Shown here: positions 1 to 7,825 of the stretch, piece by piece
Position numbering within the stretch: position 1 is the stretch's first letter
How the letters are laid out: each line of letters opens with the position of its first letter
NCBI RefSeq assembly: GCF_943913955.1
Contig: NZ_CALUAE010000015.1
Location: forward strand, 29,574-93,573
From: Mycolicibacterium bacteremicum
GTDB taxonomy: Bacteria; Actinomycetota; Actinomycetes; Mycobacteriales; Mycobacteriaceae
Direction: 5' to 3'
DNA length: 64,000 bases
Notes under the pieces: generated by a model
The model's database searches: none
Told to the model about the DNA's origin: nothing
Seen by the model: the letters and a program-made list of their open reading frames with translations, nothing else
Program-made: the position numbers and the translations under genes

Positions 1-29
1 GCGGTGAGGAGCTCGGCGAGGTCGGGCAT
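1..29 (-). CDS. Start of an unidentified protein, cut by the window edge
   Basis: The ATG at 29-27 shares one base with the TGA stop of the Rieske oxygenase gene (TGATG), a typical coupled start. Only MPDLAELLT is visible, too little to name the product. Coupling suggests co-transcription with the oxygenase, so a redox partner or a further catabolic enzyme would be reasonable, but this is inference. Confidence 0.5.
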
Positions 30-1384
30 CAGACGGTGGCCAGGTAGCGGTCGATCACCGAGTGGTAGTGCGCGATCACCACCTCCTCGTTGACCAGTGC
101 CATATGGTCCAGGCGGTCGTTGCGCAGGCCGATCTGCTGGCGCGGCATCTGCTCGTAATCCTGTTGCAGCGCTTCGAAATACTTGAAGCTGCCCGGTTCC
201 TGCACGTCGATCAGCTCGGCGGCGAACGCGGTGCGGTGCTCCGGGGGCAACCACATGAAGCTGGTGATGTGCCAGATGCACCGGTTGGGGTCACCGTCGG
301 GGTGCGGGGTGGACATGATGACGGTGGCCTCGCCGGCGCGGATGGTCATGAAGAAGTTGGGGAACAGCACCCAGCCGTGGTTGTCGCTCATCTGTGCATC
401 GGTCAGTCCGTCGACGTCCAGACCGTCGCGGGAGAGGGTGTCGCGGGTGGCCTGCTGCAGCAGGGTGCGTCCGGTGACGCCCTCGGGGAAGGTGAGGGTG
501 CCATCGGCGCCGCGGTGGCGGTCGACCAGTTCGGTGAACCGGGGGAGCACCCGGACGACGCCGGGGAAGGTCTCCGGCAGCTCCATGATGCCCTCGACCT
601 GTTTGTCCGGGCCCATGCCCTCGACATGGGCGACTTCGAACGGTGCGACGGCGACGCTGTGCTTGTCCAGGAATCGGTATCTGGTCTTGGTCGGGTCGAT
701 GACCAACACCCGCAGCAGTTGGGGGTGGATGCCCGAGACGTGATAGCCCTCCTCGAATGCGTCCATCACCACCTTCCAGTTGCAGTCCAGCGCCTCACGG
801 ACATCGAGCACCGTGGTCATCTGGTCCAGGTGGTAGGGCTCCAGGATGCGAATGACGTCCTCGCCCAGGAAATCCCGCAGTGGCGCGGCATCCGGGTCGG
901 GGTTCAAGAAGACGAAACCGGCGAACGTGTCGACCCCGACCTCGAGCAGTCCGTGGGCGTCCTTGTCGATCTCGGGCTTCGAACAACCGCGCAGGGCGCC
1001 CTGTTGGTCATAGGACCACAGGTGGTATTGGCAGACGATCCGCTGCTTGGCCTGTCCCTGTCCGGTGAACAGCGGATTTCCCCGATGTCGGCAGGCATTG
1101 ACGAATCCCCGCAAACCGCCGTCCTTTCCGCGCATCACGACGAAGGACTGATCGAAGATCCGGTACTCCTTGAAGGCGCCCGCGGCGGCGAATTCGTCCG
1201 CGCGGCCGATGACCTGCCATACCCGCATCCAGATGGCCTGTCGTTCGCGGGCCACGAACTCCGATGAGGTGTAGCGGTCGGTGGGGATCTGCATGCGGAA
1301 CAACGCGCTCGCCGCATCGGGGCTCAGTCCCTGGGTGTCGACCCAGTCGCCGGGCCGGGCGGATCGAGCGGAGTCGACAGACAT
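29..1384 (-). CDS. Rieske aromatic-ring-hydroxylating oxygenase, alpha subunit
   Basis: Catalytic subunit of a Rieske non-haem iron oxygenase that activates O2 on an aromatic or related substrate, with electrons from a separate reductase. The N-terminal [2Fe-2S] site is clear: C98-x-H100 and C118-x2-H121 (ACRH and CQYH motifs). The C-terminal catalytic domain has H215 and H220 in the DAFEEGYHVSGIH motif, two ligands of the mononuclear iron. The 451-aa length is normal for the family. The start has a good ribosome site (GGAGGG) about 7 nt upstream. It is divergent from a TetR gene, with a TetR-type palindrome and a CRP-like site between them, so repression by that regulator is likely. No beta subunit or ferredoxin lies nearby. 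The substrate is unknown. Confidence 0.92.
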   Translation of the reverse strand: MSVDSARSARPGDWVDTQGLSPDAASALFRMQIPTDRYTSSEFVARERQAIWMRVWQVIGRADEFAAAGAFKEYRIFDQSFVVMRGKDGGLRGFVNACRHRGNPLFTGQGQAKQRIVCQYHLWSYDQQGALRGCSKPEIDKDAHGLLEVGVDTFAGFVFLNPDPDAAPLRDFLGEDVIRILEPYHLDQMTTVLDVREALDCNWKVVMDAFEEGYHVSGIHPQLLRVLVIDPTKTRYRFLDKHSVAVAPFEVAHVEGMGPDKQVEGIMELPETFPGVVRVLPRFTELVDRHRGADGTLTFPEGVTGRTLLQQATRDTLSRDGLDVDGLTDAQMSDNHGWVLFPNFFMTIRAGEATVIMSTPHPDGDPNRCIWHITSFMWLPPEHRTAFAAELIDVQEPGSFKYFEALQQDYEQMPRQQIGLRNDRLDHMALVNEEVVIAHYHSVIDRYLATV

Positions 1385-1412
1385 CGGAATCCCTCCAGAA
1401 GGCGCGTCGGGC

Positions 1413-1428
1413 TGTGACGGCAGTCACG
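1413..1428. promoter_or_regulatory. CRP-like binding site
   Basis: TGTGA-N6-TCACG lies between the divergent oxygenase and TetR genes. It matches the CRP/FNR-family consensus TGTGA-N6-TCACA at all but the last base. An AT-rich stretch (GATAATAC, 1428-1435) follows and could serve as a -10 region in either direction. Mycobacterial Crp is a plausible binder; this is inference from the motif. Confidence 0.4.
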
Positions 1429-1447
1429 ATAATACAGACATGGTTTT

Positions 1448-1467
1448 CAGATACAAGGGTGTATCTG
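1448..1467. promoter_or_regulatory. TetR-type operator palindrome
   Basis: Perfect inverted repeat CAGATACA-AGGG-TGTATCTG (8-bp arms, 4-bp spacer) just upstream of the TetR gene and between it and the divergent Rieske oxygenase gene. Size and position fit an autoregulatory TetR operator controlling both directions. Confidence 0.65.
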
Positions 1468-1493
1468 TGGCGCCGATTTGCGAGGATGGGGCG

Positions 1494-2099
1494 ATGGCTG
1501 AGCGATGGACCAAACAGCGGCGCATGGAGCAGACCCGCACGGTGCTGCTCGACGCGGCCGAGGAGATCTTCGCCAGGCGTGGATATGCAGGTTCGCTGGA
1601 GGGCATCGCCGAGGCCGCCGGCTACACCCGAGGTGCCATCTACGCGCAGTTCGGCGGCAAGGATGAACTCTTCCTCGCGGTCATCGAACGGCATCGGCAG
1701 CGTTTCCTGGACGGGTTCGCCGATGTGATGGCCTCTTTCGACCGGTTCGCCGATATCGAGGTGGACGGCTTCGCCGACCGCTGGCAACTGCTCAGTGGTA
1801 CCGACGCGCAGCAGGCGGCCGCGCTCAACTATGAGTTCACCCTGTTCCTGCTGCGCAACCCGGCGGCACGTGAGCGGGTGGCGGCCCAGCGTCGGGAAAC
1901 GGTCCGCTCGCTGGCCGAGTATATCTCCAAGGGTGTTGCCCGCCTTGGTGGTTCGCTGATCGTGCCGGCGGAATCGCTGGCACGGGTGATCCTGGCGACC
2001 AACGACGGGGTGACGCTGGCCAGCCATCTGGACGGCGAGGATCTGTACCGGACCTTCCTGCAGCTGGTGATGTCCAGCGTCGGAGCGCCCGACGACTGA
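1494..2099 (+). CDS. TetR family transcriptional regulator
   Basis: 201-aa repressor with a typical N-terminal helix-turn-helix: TVLLDAAEEIFARRGY, then LEGIAEAAGYTRGAIYAQFGGKDELF at about residues 12-55. The C-terminal ligand-binding domain is generic. I chose the ATG at 1494 (MAERWTKQRR) because it starts right before the conserved domain; the frame stays open further upstream, but that would run through the operator. Divergent from the Rieske oxygenase, which it probably represses along with itself via the palindrome at 1448-1467. The ligand is unknown, probably the oxygenase substrate. Confidence 0.88.
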   Translation: MAERWTKQRRMEQTRTVLLDAAEEIFARRGYAGSLEGIAEAAGYTRGAIYAQFGGKDELFLAVIERHRQRFLDGFADVMASFDRFADIEVDGFADRWQLLSGTDAQQAAALNYEFTLFLLRNPAARERVAAQRRETVRSLAEYISKGVARLGGSLIVPAESLARVILATNDGVTLASHLDGEDLYRTFLQLVMSSVGAPDD

Positions 2100-2125
2100 G
2101 CCGGTGGCCATCCGCACGATAAGCG

Positions 2126-2131
2126 TAGGCT
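2126..2131 (+). promoter_or_regulatory. -10 element of a leaderless promoter (TAGGCT)
   Basis: TAGGCT ends 8 nt before the ATG at 2140. This spacing puts the transcript start on or next to the start codon, and there is no ribosome site. Confidence 0.45.
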
Positions 2132-2139
2132 GTCTAACT

Positions 2140-3057
2140 ATGGGACGAACCGATGATGACACCTGGGATCTGGCCAGCAGTGTGGGCGTGACCGCCACCG
2201 TGGTCGCCATGCAGCGGGCCATCGCGACCCGCACCGGCGTCGCGCAGGTCCATGATCCCTACGCCGAGCCCCTGGTCGCCGCGGTCGGCGTGCCGACCTA
2301 TACCCGCCATGCACGAGGCGAATTCGACGGCGACGGGCCGGCCGATGCACTGCGGATGGCCGATGGCATCGCCGTTCGCACCCGGTGGTTCGACGAGTTC
2401 GTCATCGACGCGCTCGGGGCGGGTATCCGCCAGTTCGTCATCCTGGCGTCCGGGCTGGATGCCCGCGCCTACCGATTGCCCTGGCCCGCGGACGCCACGG
2501 TCTTCGAGTTGGACAAGTCCGAGGTCGTCGACCTCAAGACCCGCACCCTGGCCGACCTGGGGGCGGTTCCCGTCGCGCGGCATGAGGCGATCGGCGTCGA
2601 TCTGCGCGAGGACTGGCCGAGCGCCCTTCGCCGCGGTGGGTTCGATCCCGGGCAGCCGACGGCATGGCTGGCCGAGGGACTGCTCATCTACCTACCGCCC
2701 GAGGCCCAGGATCGGTTGCTGGACAACGTTACTGCGCTCAGCGCCCCCGGCAGTAGGCTCGCGACCGAGAACACGTCGACCATCACCGCCGAGGAACTGC
2801 AGGCGATGAGCGAGCGGATGCGCGCGACCCAGCAGGAGTGGCGCGAGCAGGGGCTGGACCTCGTCGAGGAGGTCGACGTCGCCGAACTGTTCTACGCGGG
2901 GGATCGCACGGCCGCCGCGACGCACCTGTCCGACAACGGCTGGGCGGTATCGCTGCATCAGAGTTCGGAACTGTTCGTCGAGTACGGGCTGGCGCCGACC
3001 AGCGCGGCGTCGGCGTCCTTCGGCGATATCGTCTACCTCGACGCCACCCTGGGGTGA
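2140..3057 (+). CDS. SAM-dependent methyltransferase, mycobacterial PPM1/LCMT-like family
   Basis: 305-aa member of the family of putative S-adenosylmethionine-dependent methyltransferases that is much expanded in mycobacteria (leucine carboxyl methyltransferase-like). The start MGRTDDDTWDLASSVGVTAT is the family N-terminus and fixes the ATG at 2140. The SAM-binding region is seen at FVILASGLDARAYRL, followed by the acidic strand VFELDKSEVV. WLAEGLLIYLPPEAQ is the family signature after the core. Substrates of these proteins are mostly unknown. It follows the TetR gene by 40 bp but probably has its own leaderless promoter. Confidence 0.88.
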   Translation: MGRTDDDTWDLASSVGVTATVVAMQRAIATRTGVAQVHDPYAEPLVAAVGVPTYTRHARGEFDGDGPADALRMADGIAVRTRWFDEFVIDALGAGIRQFVILASGLDARAYRLPWPADATVFELDKSEVVDLKTRTLADLGAVPVARHEAIGVDLREDWPSALRRGGFDPGQPTAWLAEGLLIYLPPEAQDRLLDNVTALSAPGSRLATENTSTITAEELQAMSERMRATQQEWREQGLDLVEEVDVAELFYAGDRTAAATHLSDNGWAVSLHQSSELFVEYGLAPTSAASASFGDIVYLDATLG

Positions 3058-3070
3058 GTGGGGTGTCCGG

Positions 3071-4735
3071 TCAGCCGGCGGGCAGTACCTCACCGGTGGC
3101 GACTGCCTTGGCCCACCGGTAGTCGGCCTTACCGGCCGGTGAACGCTGGATCTTGGGATGCCGGATGAAGGCCTTGGGAACCTTGTAGCGGGCCACCGAC
3201 TGCCCGCACACCGCGGCCAGGTCATCGTCATCGGCGTCGGCACCCTCGGCCAGTTGCACGACGGCCACCACCTCCGAGCCCCACCGTTCCGAGGGTCGCC
3301 CGACCACCACGACGTCGTAGACGGCCGGGTGCGCGGCGATGGCGCGTTCGACCTCTTCGACGAAGATCTTCTCCCCGCCGGAGTTGATGGTGACCGAGTC
3401 CCGGCCGAGTAGGTGAATTCTGCCGTCGGCCAACACGTTTGCCCGATCACCCGGTACCGACCAGCGCACCCCGTCGATGGTCGGGAAGGTGCGGGCGGTC
3501 TTGTCCGCATCGCCCAGGTAACCCAGCGGGATCAGGTCCCGCCGGGCCAGCCAACCGCCGCCCTCGCCCGGGGTCAGCACCCGCGAGAGGTCCTCGGCGA
3601 CCACGGCGGTGTCGGACTGGGCGTCGAACACCGCGGGCGTCGTCTCGCCACCGGCGGTCGAGAACGTGCTGAGCTGCGCCCCGGATTCGGAGGCGCCGAC
3701 CGCGTCGAGCAGTGTCACGTGGGGGAGTGCGGCGAGGATGCGTGCGCGCACCGTCGGTGACAACGCGGCCCCGCCGTTGGTGATGGTGAACAGGCCGGAC
3801 AGGTCGTAGTCACCACGCTCGATCTCCTCGACGAGTGGGCGGGCGACCGCATCGCCGACCACCGGAATGGTCAGTACGCGTTCGCGTTCGGCCAGGCGGA
3901 GCACCTCGGCGGGCCGCAACCGCTCGACGTCGTCGGGGATGACCAGCCGCCCGCCCATGGTGATCGCGTTGTAGGCGGCCCATTGCGCGGCACCGTGCAT
4001 GAACGGCGGGATCATCAGCATGGCCAGCGCGCCGGCGCCGGCGCGGGCCTTGGCGGCCAGTTCGTCATAGGACGCCAGCGGCTGATCGCTGCCGAACGGC
4101 CGGCCGCCCATCGAGGACAGGAAGATGTCATGCTGGCGCCAGAGCACGCCCTTGGGCATGCCGGTGGTGCCGCCGGTGTAGAGGATGTACAGATCGTCGC
4201 CGGAGGGCTCGGGCAATCCGCCGGCCGGGGCGGGAGTCGCCAACGCAGCCTCGTAGTCCACCGCGCCGGGCAGCAGGTCGTGGCCGGTGTCGTCGGCGAC
4301 CTGGATGAGCACCTGCAGATGCGGTACCCGGTCCCGGATCGCGGCGACCCGCGGTGCGAACTCGGCGTTGTAGACCAGCGCCCGCGCCTTGGAGTCGTTG
4401 AGCAGGTAGACCAGCTCTTCCTCGACGTAGCGGTAACTGACGTTGAACGGTGCGACGCGGGCGCGATAGGCGCCGATCATCGACTCCAGGTACTCATTGC
4501 CGTTGCGCAGATAGATGCCGAGGTGGTCCTGGCCGGACTCGTGGCCGGCCAGCGCACCGCGGTCGGTGTGAGCGCCCAATCCCTGGGCGGCCAGGAAGTG
4601 GGCGAACCCGTCGACCCGGGCGTCGACATCGGCATAGCTGAGTCTGCGATCCCGCCAGACCACGAATGTCTGGTCGCCGATCGCCCGGGCCACGGTGCCG
4701 AAGACCGATGACAGGTTGAAGGTCACTCCGCTCAT
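3071..4735 (-). CDS. Acyl-CoA synthetase (ANL superfamily, FadD-like)
   Basis: 554-aa AMP-forming ligase that activates a carboxylic acid via an acyl-adenylate to the CoA thioester. The P-loop signature YILYTGGTTGMPKGV lies near residue 190; the A8-type hinge and C-terminal catalytic lysine region (GRDSVTINSGGEKIFVEEVE, then GKADYRW) are intact. The closest relatives I recognise are mycobacterial FadD enzymes of the FadD17/19 type that act on sterol side chains or fatty acids, but the substrate cannot be fixed from sequence. It is last in the minus-strand run ALDH-MFS-monooxygenase-cupin-ligase. A 12-bp-arm inverted repeat lies directly upstream, so it may be regulated on its own. Confidence 0.9.
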   Translation of the reverse strand: MSGVTFNLSSVFGTVARAIGDQTFVVWRDRRLSYADVDARVDGFAHFLAAQGLGAHTDRGALAGHESGQDHLGIYLRNGNEYLESMIGAYRARVAPFNVSYRYVEEELVYLLNDSKARALVYNAEFAPRVAAIRDRVPHLQVLIQVADDTGHDLLPGAVDYEAALATPAPAGGLPEPSGDDLYILYTGGTTGMPKGVLWRQHDIFLSSMGGRPFGSDQPLASYDELAAKARAGAGALAMLMIPPFMHGAAQWAAYNAITMGGRLVIPDDVERLRPAEVLRLAERERVLTIPVVGDAVARPLVEEIERGDYDLSGLFTITNGGAALSPTVRARILAALPHVTLLDAVGASESGAQLSTFSTAGGETTPAVFDAQSDTAVVAEDLSRVLTPGEGGGWLARRDLIPLGYLGDADKTARTFPTIDGVRWSVPGDRANVLADGRIHLLGRDSVTINSGGEKIFVEEVERAIAAHPAVYDVVVVGRPSERWGSEVVAVVQLAEGADADDDDLAAVCGQSVARYKVPKAFIRHPKIQRSPAGKADYRWAKAVATGEVLPAG

Positions 4736-4738
4736 GAC

Positions 4739-4777
4739 ACTCGACCATACATTGAACGCGCAAGCGTATGGTCGAGT
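4739..4777. promoter_or_regulatory. Long inverted repeat before the acyl-CoA synthetase gene
   Basis: Perfect 12-bp arms ACTCGACCATAC and GTATGGTCGAGT separated by 15 bp. It ends 4 bp upstream of the ligase ATG and starts 9 bp after the cupin stop. It covers the expected ribosome site and any local promoter, so an operator or an RNA hairpin that limits translation are both possible; no T-run follows, so a classical terminator is less likely. Confidence 0.55.
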
Positions 4778-4785
4778 CGGCCGTC

Positions 4786-5220
4786 TCAGCGCAGCGGGAG
4801 CGGCGTGTTGGCGCTGTCCAGGTGTTCCACCGTCGTGAATACCAGCTCGCCGTCACCGATGTTCTCGATATCGTGCAGCAGGTATTCGCCGGGGCCGAAG
4901 TGGAAGTGGCGGGTCTCACCGGCGTCGTAGGCGACCTCCCGCACCGTGCCGTCGTGGGTGTGCTGGCGGCTGCGCCCGGCGTTGACCGCCGTCCAGAAGT
5001 AGTCCAGCACGTGCCGGTGGGCGTGCCAGCGTTCCCCCGGCGCCAGCCGGATCTCCCAGACCCGCACCCGGTCGTTCTCGCTGAGCAGCCGGCTTCCGAC
5101 GGCACCGTCGTGGGAGTGCTCCTCGAACTCGGCCTTCAGCCAGTCCGGCCAGGTGTCGAAATCCTCGGCGACCAGTTCACCGGCGAGCGGAAGATCGGTC
5201 AGAAAGTTGTTGTCGGTCAT
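4786..5220 (-). CDS. Cupin-domain protein
   Basis: 144-aa single-domain cupin. The metal-binding motif is recognisable: GERWHAHRHVLDYFW (residues about 62-76, with three His) and a later His in GETRHFHFGPGEY. It could be a small dioxygenase, isomerase or ligand-binding protein; sequence alone does not decide. It lies 24 bp downstream of a flavin monooxygenase in the same direction, so a role in further conversion of that enzyme's product is reasonable inference. Confidence 0.8.
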   Translation of the reverse strand: MTDNNFLTDLPLAGELVAEDFDTWPDWLKAEFEEHSHDGAVGSRLLSENDRVRVWEIRLAPGERWHAHRHVLDYFWTAVNAGRSRQHTHDGTVREVAYDAGETRHFHFGPGEYLLHDIENIGDGELVFTTVEHLDSANTPLPLR

Positions 5221-5244
5221 CGGGTGTGCCTTTCGTGAGGAGAG

Positions 5245-6435
5245 TCAGATGCCGGGGCCGTAGAGGCCGAAGCGCAGATCGGGGTCCTGGGGATCCCAGG
5301 TGTTGTGGAATTGGGATCGTTCGCCCATGGCGACCACGCGCCGCAGCAGAGAGTCGCTGAGCTGTAGTTGCGCGGGTTCCCATTTGGCCAGTGCCGAGGG
5401 GATGTCGCCGATGGTCTCGGCCAGCGCGGTGGCCAGGGTCCAGGCGTCGGCGGCCGCCTTGGCCGTACCGGCGGCCGCGTGTGGTCGCGAGGCACATGCC
5501 GCGTCGCCGATGAGCGCCACCCGCCCCAGTGCCATCCGGGTGGACCGGACATCGGAGAGCACCTGGATGTAGGGGGTCTCGGTGCGCACCACCACCTCAG
5601 CGACGGCCGGTGCGAACAGTTCTGTTGCCGCGCGCCGCATCTCGTCGATGTAGCGGTCCTGTACCTGGCCCGGATGGATCGACACCGAACCGGTGAACCC
5701 ACGCTTGTCGATCAGCATCTCGCTGAGGTCGGGTCCGGCCGGGGCATTGCGGTACCAGACATAGTTGATCAGCCGGTGTGCCTCGTCGAGGCCCTCCTCG
5801 CCGGGGATCGGGTACATGGTGATGTGGGAGTTCGGGACCACGTCATAGGTGATCGCGTCGTGCAGCGTCGCGCGGGTGGCCTCGGTGAGCACCGACTGTG
5901 GCACCGTGCCGCGCCACCCGACATACCCGGAATAGGTCAGTTCGGCGCCCGGGTCGAAGCGCTGCCGTGCCGCCGAGGTGATGCCGTCGGCGAACACCAC
6001 CAGATCGGCGGTGGCGGTGCGGCCGCTGACGAAGCGCACGGTGGCGCGTTCGTCGTCCTGGCCGAAACCGCAGGCGTACTCCCCGTAGTGATAGCGCTCG
6101 GTGCCGAAGTCGGCCAGCAGGGCCCGGTAGAACGTGCCCCAGGACGTGTAGGTCCAGCGGGCCGGCTCGCGGTGGGCGATGCTGCCGTCGGCATTGAGAT
6201 ACTGCACATGCGAGGTGGCGGTGTGCAGGTCGTCGAGATCCTGACTGCTGCGCTCGGTGAACCAGCGGACGGTATCCGGTTGCAGCACAATGCCTCCGCC
6301 GCGGCCGTCGAGCGGGCCGGGCGTGCGTTCGTAGACATCGACGGTGAACCCGAGGTCGCGCAGCAGCAGGGCCGCGGTGAGCCCGCCGATGGATCCGCCG
6401 ACGACGATCGCCGACGCGCCTGCGTAATCGCTCAT
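5245..6435 (-). CDS. FAD-dependent monooxygenase (PHBH fold)
   Basis: 396-aa single-component aromatic hydroxylase type. The N-terminal dinucleotide motif is VVGGSIGGLTAALLL (G-x-G-x2-G class), followed by the acidic residue in VYER. The second FAD motif ALIGDAACASRPHAAAGTAKAAADA near residue 295 replaces the usual GDAAH with GDAAC but otherwise fits the family. The closest type I recognise is the 2,6-dihydroxypyridine 3-hydroxylase-like group. NADPH-dependent hydroxylation of a phenol or hydroxypyridine is likely. The start overlaps the MFS gene stop by 4 bp (ATGA), so the two are translationally coupled. Confidence 0.88.
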   Translation of the reverse strand: MSDYAGASAIVVGGSIGGLTAALLLRDLGFTVDVYERTPGPLDGRGGGIVLQPDTVRWFTERSSQDLDDLHTATSHVQYLNADGSIAHREPARWTYTSWGTFYRALLADFGTERYHYGEYACGFGQDDERATVRFVSGRTATADLVVFADGITSAARQRFDPGAELTYSGYVGWRGTVPQSVLTEATRATLHDAITYDVVPNSHITMYPIPGEEGLDEAHRLINYVWYRNAPAGPDLSEMLIDKRGFTGSVSIHPGQVQDRYIDEMRRAATELFAPAVAEVVVRTETPYIQVLSDVRSTRMALGRVALIGDAACASRPHAAAGTAKAAADAWTLATALAETIGDIPSALAKWEPAQLQLSDSLLRRVVAMGERSQFHNTWDPQDPDLRFGLYGPGI

Positions 6436-7799
6436 GAGTGGCTCTTTTCGGTAGAGGTGACGGGCTGGAAATGGCTGTCGGTGGGCAACGGCTCGCCGCG
6501 CGTCTCGGCGGCGAAGGCCAGGCCCACCACCGCGATCAGGCCGAGGGCCGCCACGGCGGCGGTGGCCACGCCGAGATCGCCGCCGAACCAGGATGTGGCG
6601 ATGACGCCGGCGCCCAGCGGTCCCAGTGCGGTGACGAATCGTCCGACGCTGTTGGAGACCGCCAGTGCGGTGGCCCGCACGCTCGGCGGGAACACCTCGG
6701 GTCCGTAGATGAACGTGCCCGACAGCGCGCCGAACAAGCCGAATCCCAGCAGCGGCATGGCGAACAGGAACTCGGTGTAGCCACGGTCGAAGGGGAAGGT
6801 CCAGGCGATCGAGGCGGCGGACACGACGAAGCTCATCAGGAAGGTGCGGCGACGCCCGATGGCGTCGGCGATGAAACCCCAGGCGGCGTAGCCGATGATG
6901 CCGCCGGCGTTGAACAGCATGGCCGTGACCGCCACCCGGTGGTCGGTGACCGCCTGCGGCACAGCCTCATCGGCGCTGATCTGACGGATGATCTGCGGGT
7001 ACCAGGTGGACACGCTCCAGAAGGCCAGCAGGGCACCGGACGCCAGCGCCGTGCACACCAGCATCGGCCGGCGCAGCGGCGGCGCGATGAGGCGGCGCAG
7101 CACGAACTGTTCGCGGGTGCCCGCGGCCTTGCGCTGCCTGCGGGCGTGCATACCGGCGTTGATCTCCGGCGGTTCCGGGACGTAGCGGCGGATGAACCAG
7201 ACCAGCAGCGCGGGCAGGCCGGCCAGCAGCATCATGAAGCGCCACCCGTGATCGCCCAGCAGCGCGTACACCGCCGCGGCGGCGAAGAACCCACCGGCAT
7301 AGCCGGCCATCATCACCCCGCCGGCCCGGGCGCGGTAGCGGTTACGCCAGGTCTCGGCGATCAGCGCGGCACCCACCGGCGCCTCGACGCCCGACCCGAC
7401 CCCGGCGATGAAGCGCAGGATGCCCAGCTGCCACCAGGTGTCGGCGAAGGCGGCCAGGGCGCTGAACACGGCGTAGGTGAGAATGCCCACCGACAGCACC
7501 CGGGTGCGGCCGAAATAGTCGGCCAGCATCCCGAACATGATGCCGCCGACGGCCCAGCCGAGCAGGAACAGCGCCACGGTCAGTCCGCCGTACAGGCCGA
7601 TCGACGATGAGGACACCGCGACTCCGCTGTGGGGGAGCAGTTCGGTCATGGTGGGTCCGAGGACCAGCACGTAGAGGCTGCCTGCGAAGCCGTCGAGGCC
7701 CCAGCCCAGGGTGGTACCGGCGAGCACCAGCCATTGCACGCGGGTGATCTCGTGCCGCCAGCCGGTGCCGGCCGACGCACGGGATGTGTTGTGGTTCAC
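6432..7799 (-). CDS. MFS transporter (aromatic acid/sugar-porter type)
   Basis: 455-aa, 12-TM major facilitator. The loop 2-3 signature MLADYFGRTRVLSVG and helix-4 RFIAGVGSGVEAPVGAALIAE are of the AAHS/MHS type that import organic acids. I placed the start at the GTG at 7799 (VNHNTSRASA), preceded by AAAGG at proper spacing; the frame stays open upstream only as read-through of the ALDH region. It is co-oriented with the ALDH (26-bp gap) and the monooxygenase (4-bp overlap), which suggests uptake of the compound these enzymes degrade. Confidence 0.9.
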   Translation of the reverse strand: MNHNTSRASAGTGWRHEITRVQWLVLAGTTLGWGLDGFAGSLYVLVLGPTMTELLPHSGVAVSSSSIGLYGGLTVALFLLGWAVGGIMFGMLADYFGRTRVLSVGILTYAVFSALAAFADTWWQLGILRFIAGVGSGVEAPVGAALIAETWRNRYRARAGGVMMAGYAGGFFAAAAVYALLGDHGWRFMMLLAGLPALLVWFIRRYVPEPPEINAGMHARRQRKAAGTREQFVLRRLIAPPLRRPMLVCTALASGALLAFWSVSTWYPQIIRQISADEAVPQAVTDHRVAVTAMLFNAGGIIGYAAWGFIADAIGRRRTFLMSFVVSAASIAWTFPFDRGYTEFLFAMPLLGFGLFGALSGTFIYGPEVFPPSVRATALAVSNSVGRFVTALGPLGAGVIATSWFGGDLGVATAAVAALGLIAVVGLAFAAETRGEPLPTDSHFQPVTSTEKSHS

Positions 7800-7825
7800 G
7801 GAAAGCCTTTCTGGCGAAGTTGAGG

